Shown piece by piece: positions 5,023 through 6,112 of a stretch of DNA of 6,112 nt (the stretch's first letter is position 1; the number at the start of each line of letters is the position of its first letter). The translations under genes were made by a program, and so were the position numbers. The notes beneath the pieces are model-generated. The model did not search any database, was not told where the DNA came from, and was given only the letters and a program-made list of their open reading frames with translations. The DNA is from Alphaproteobacteria bacterium (GTDB lineage: Bacteria; Pseudomonadota; Alphaproteobacteria; Sphingomonadales; Emcibacteraceae): the NCBI GenBank assembly GCA_030432815.1, contig JAUILB010000185.1:1-6112 (forward strand), in the 5' to 3' direction.

Positions 5023-6112
5023 GAAGTCCTAGCCGCACGGTAAAGGGTTCCACCGGATGATAGTGGATGTCTTCAACAGGCATGGCTTCACCGTTTAGGC
5101 GGGATTCGTAAAAATAGGTAATATCCCTGTCATTGCTACCGAATAAATTAAACACATCCAGATCAAGGGTGTAACGGTCAAATTCGTAAGCGATACCAGC
5201 ATTAACAAGGGATGTTGGTTCGGATTGGACACTGTCATCTTCAATCAGCGGTGCGCTACCAAAATGGCGAACACGGACGCTGCCGGTTACCCCATTATCC
5301 AGCGTTACGGTCGCCCCGGCCCCAAATACCGAACGCACCGAGCCCGGAATAAAATTATCCTGCGCAAGGTTAAATTTCGCATCCGTTGTGGCCGCCGTTG
5401 CATCAAAAGCAAGCCATTCTGTCGCCTGCCAGAAGCCTGAAAATTCAAGTCCGTATCTGCGTGTTCCGTCATTGGCTTCTGTATTTCCGGCGTCCCCGAC
5501 AAACACAAGTTCGCTATCCAGTTCAAGCCAGAACCCGGCAAGGGTAAAATTAATGTCTTCGTTTGGTTCTACGCGGATACCAAGTTCCGCACCTTCACTT
5601 TTTGCAAATAGCGGCACGGGCGATACAGGATCGCCGGAGACCGGATCAACCGTGATTGCCGCACCGCGTACATCATTTGAATGAAAACCCTGGCCATAAT
5701 TGGCATAAATTTCTGCCTGGCTGCTTACCCGATAGGCTGCGGAAAATTTCGGGCTGAGGATCGCATCATTGCCGCTTCCTGAATTTAGAGGTTGTAGTGC
5801 GTTAACATCGTAACTATTTCGGTCAATGCGAAGCCCCCCTGTAAGGCGGAAATCATCATTCAGGTATAAATTAAGGCTTGAATATCCGCTGAGGGTCAGG
5901 GCTTCCACTTCATCATTTCTTATGGTCGATAGCCGCACACGTTCCGCCGTGTTGTGTAGCCCTACTTCATTAATATTATCATAACGTAAGGCCCCGCCTA
6001 CGACCCAGGCCAGACTAGTTTCCCCAAATTCAAAATGTTGATGATATTCAACGTCCCCACCCCAGATGCTTCTATTATCGACCTGTTCAAATTCATCACC
6101 ATTAATCGGATC
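5009..6112 (-). CDS. TonB-dependent outer-membrane receptor, C-terminal part (5' end outside window)
   Basis: The frame is open from the right edge to the TAA at 5009-5011, giving the last 367 residues of a larger protein. An internal GTG at 5938 is not the real start, because beta-barrel sequence continues in frame upstream of it (for example WGGDVEYHQHFEFGE and WVVGGALRYD). The visible part is the 22-strand barrel region of TonB-dependent receptors: alternating amphipathic strands such as DDFRLTGGLRID, FSAAYRVSSQAEIYANYGQGF and YTLDLDVFNLFG. It ends in VRLGLRIKY, whose terminal aromatic residue is the usual BAM recognition signal. The plug domain, TonB box and signal peptide would lie outside the window. 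Such receptors import siderophores, cobalamin, sugars or other large ligands using TonB energy. The substrate cannot be read from this part. The 3' end overlaps the exported-protein gene by 4 nt. Confidence 0.93.
   Translation of the reverse strand, partial: DPINGDEFEQVDNRSIWGGDVEYHQHFEFGETSLAWVVGGALRYDNINEVGLHNTAERVRLSTIRNDEVEALTLSGYSSLNLYLNDDFRLTGGLRIDRNSYDVNALQPLNSGSGNDAILSPKFSAAYRVSSQAEIYANYGQGFHSNDVRGAAITVDPVSGDPVSPVPLFAKSEGAELGIRVEPNEDINFTLAGFWLELDSELVFVGDAGNTEANDGTRRYGLEFSGFWQATEWLAFDATAATTDAKFNLAQDNFIPGSVRSVFGAGATVTLDNGVTGSVRVRHFGSAPLIEDDSVQSEPTSLVNAGIAYEFDRYTLDLDVFNLFGSNDRDITYFYESRLNGEAMPVEDIHYHPVEPFTVRLGLRIKY

Noticed and set aside
5009..5938. A complete 309-residue protein starting at GTG 5938
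   Set aside because: The frame stays open to the right edge with barrel-like sequence, so this is an internal codon of a longer TonB-dependent receptor.

Overview
The window looks like a mid-GC chromosomal segment of an alphaproteobacterium. The evidence is the style of the GatB and GatA sequences, a roughly 90-residue Sel1-like protein of a type common in that class, a TonB-dependent receptor (so a Gram-negative envelope), and several TTAACCAT motifs resembling CtrA half-sites. I cannot name the genus with confidence.

Layout from left to right: a small unrecognised plus-strand gene (28-330); then, all on the minus strand, a tRNA-Ser(GCU) with its own promoter and terminator (361-520), a Sel1-like small protein gene with its own terminator (550-933), and the gatC-gatA-gatB operon (1233-4496) with a strong terminator at 1179-1214. 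A divergent intergenic region (4497-4658) leads to a small plus-strand gene for an exported protein (4659-5012). That gene runs head-on into the 3' end of a minus-strand TonB-dependent receptor gene (5009-6112), which leaves the window at its right edge.

The core is housekeeping. GatCAB is the heterotrimeric tRNA-dependent amidotransferase that converts Glu-tRNA(Gln) and/or Asp-tRNA(Asn) into the amidated forms. The tightly packed gatC-gatA-gatB order (10-nt gap, then a 4-nt overlap) fits one translationally coupled transcript. The tRNA-Ser and the Sel1 gene lie downstream on the same strand, but the intervening terminators indicate three separate transcription units. The two envelope genes at the right end are convergent and not co-transcribed.

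I found no mobile element, CRISPR array, prophage or defence system, and no clear new multi-gene system. The points most worth a second look are non-coding: a perfect GTTAACC-N6-GGTTAAC dyad within a cluster of TTAACCAT and GANTC motifs upstream of the Sel1 gene; a tRNA promoter placed so close that the transcript would be almost leaderless; two terminators that form complete stems only in the minus-strand RNA, through G-U pairs; and a perfect dyad containing both stop codons of the convergent pair.
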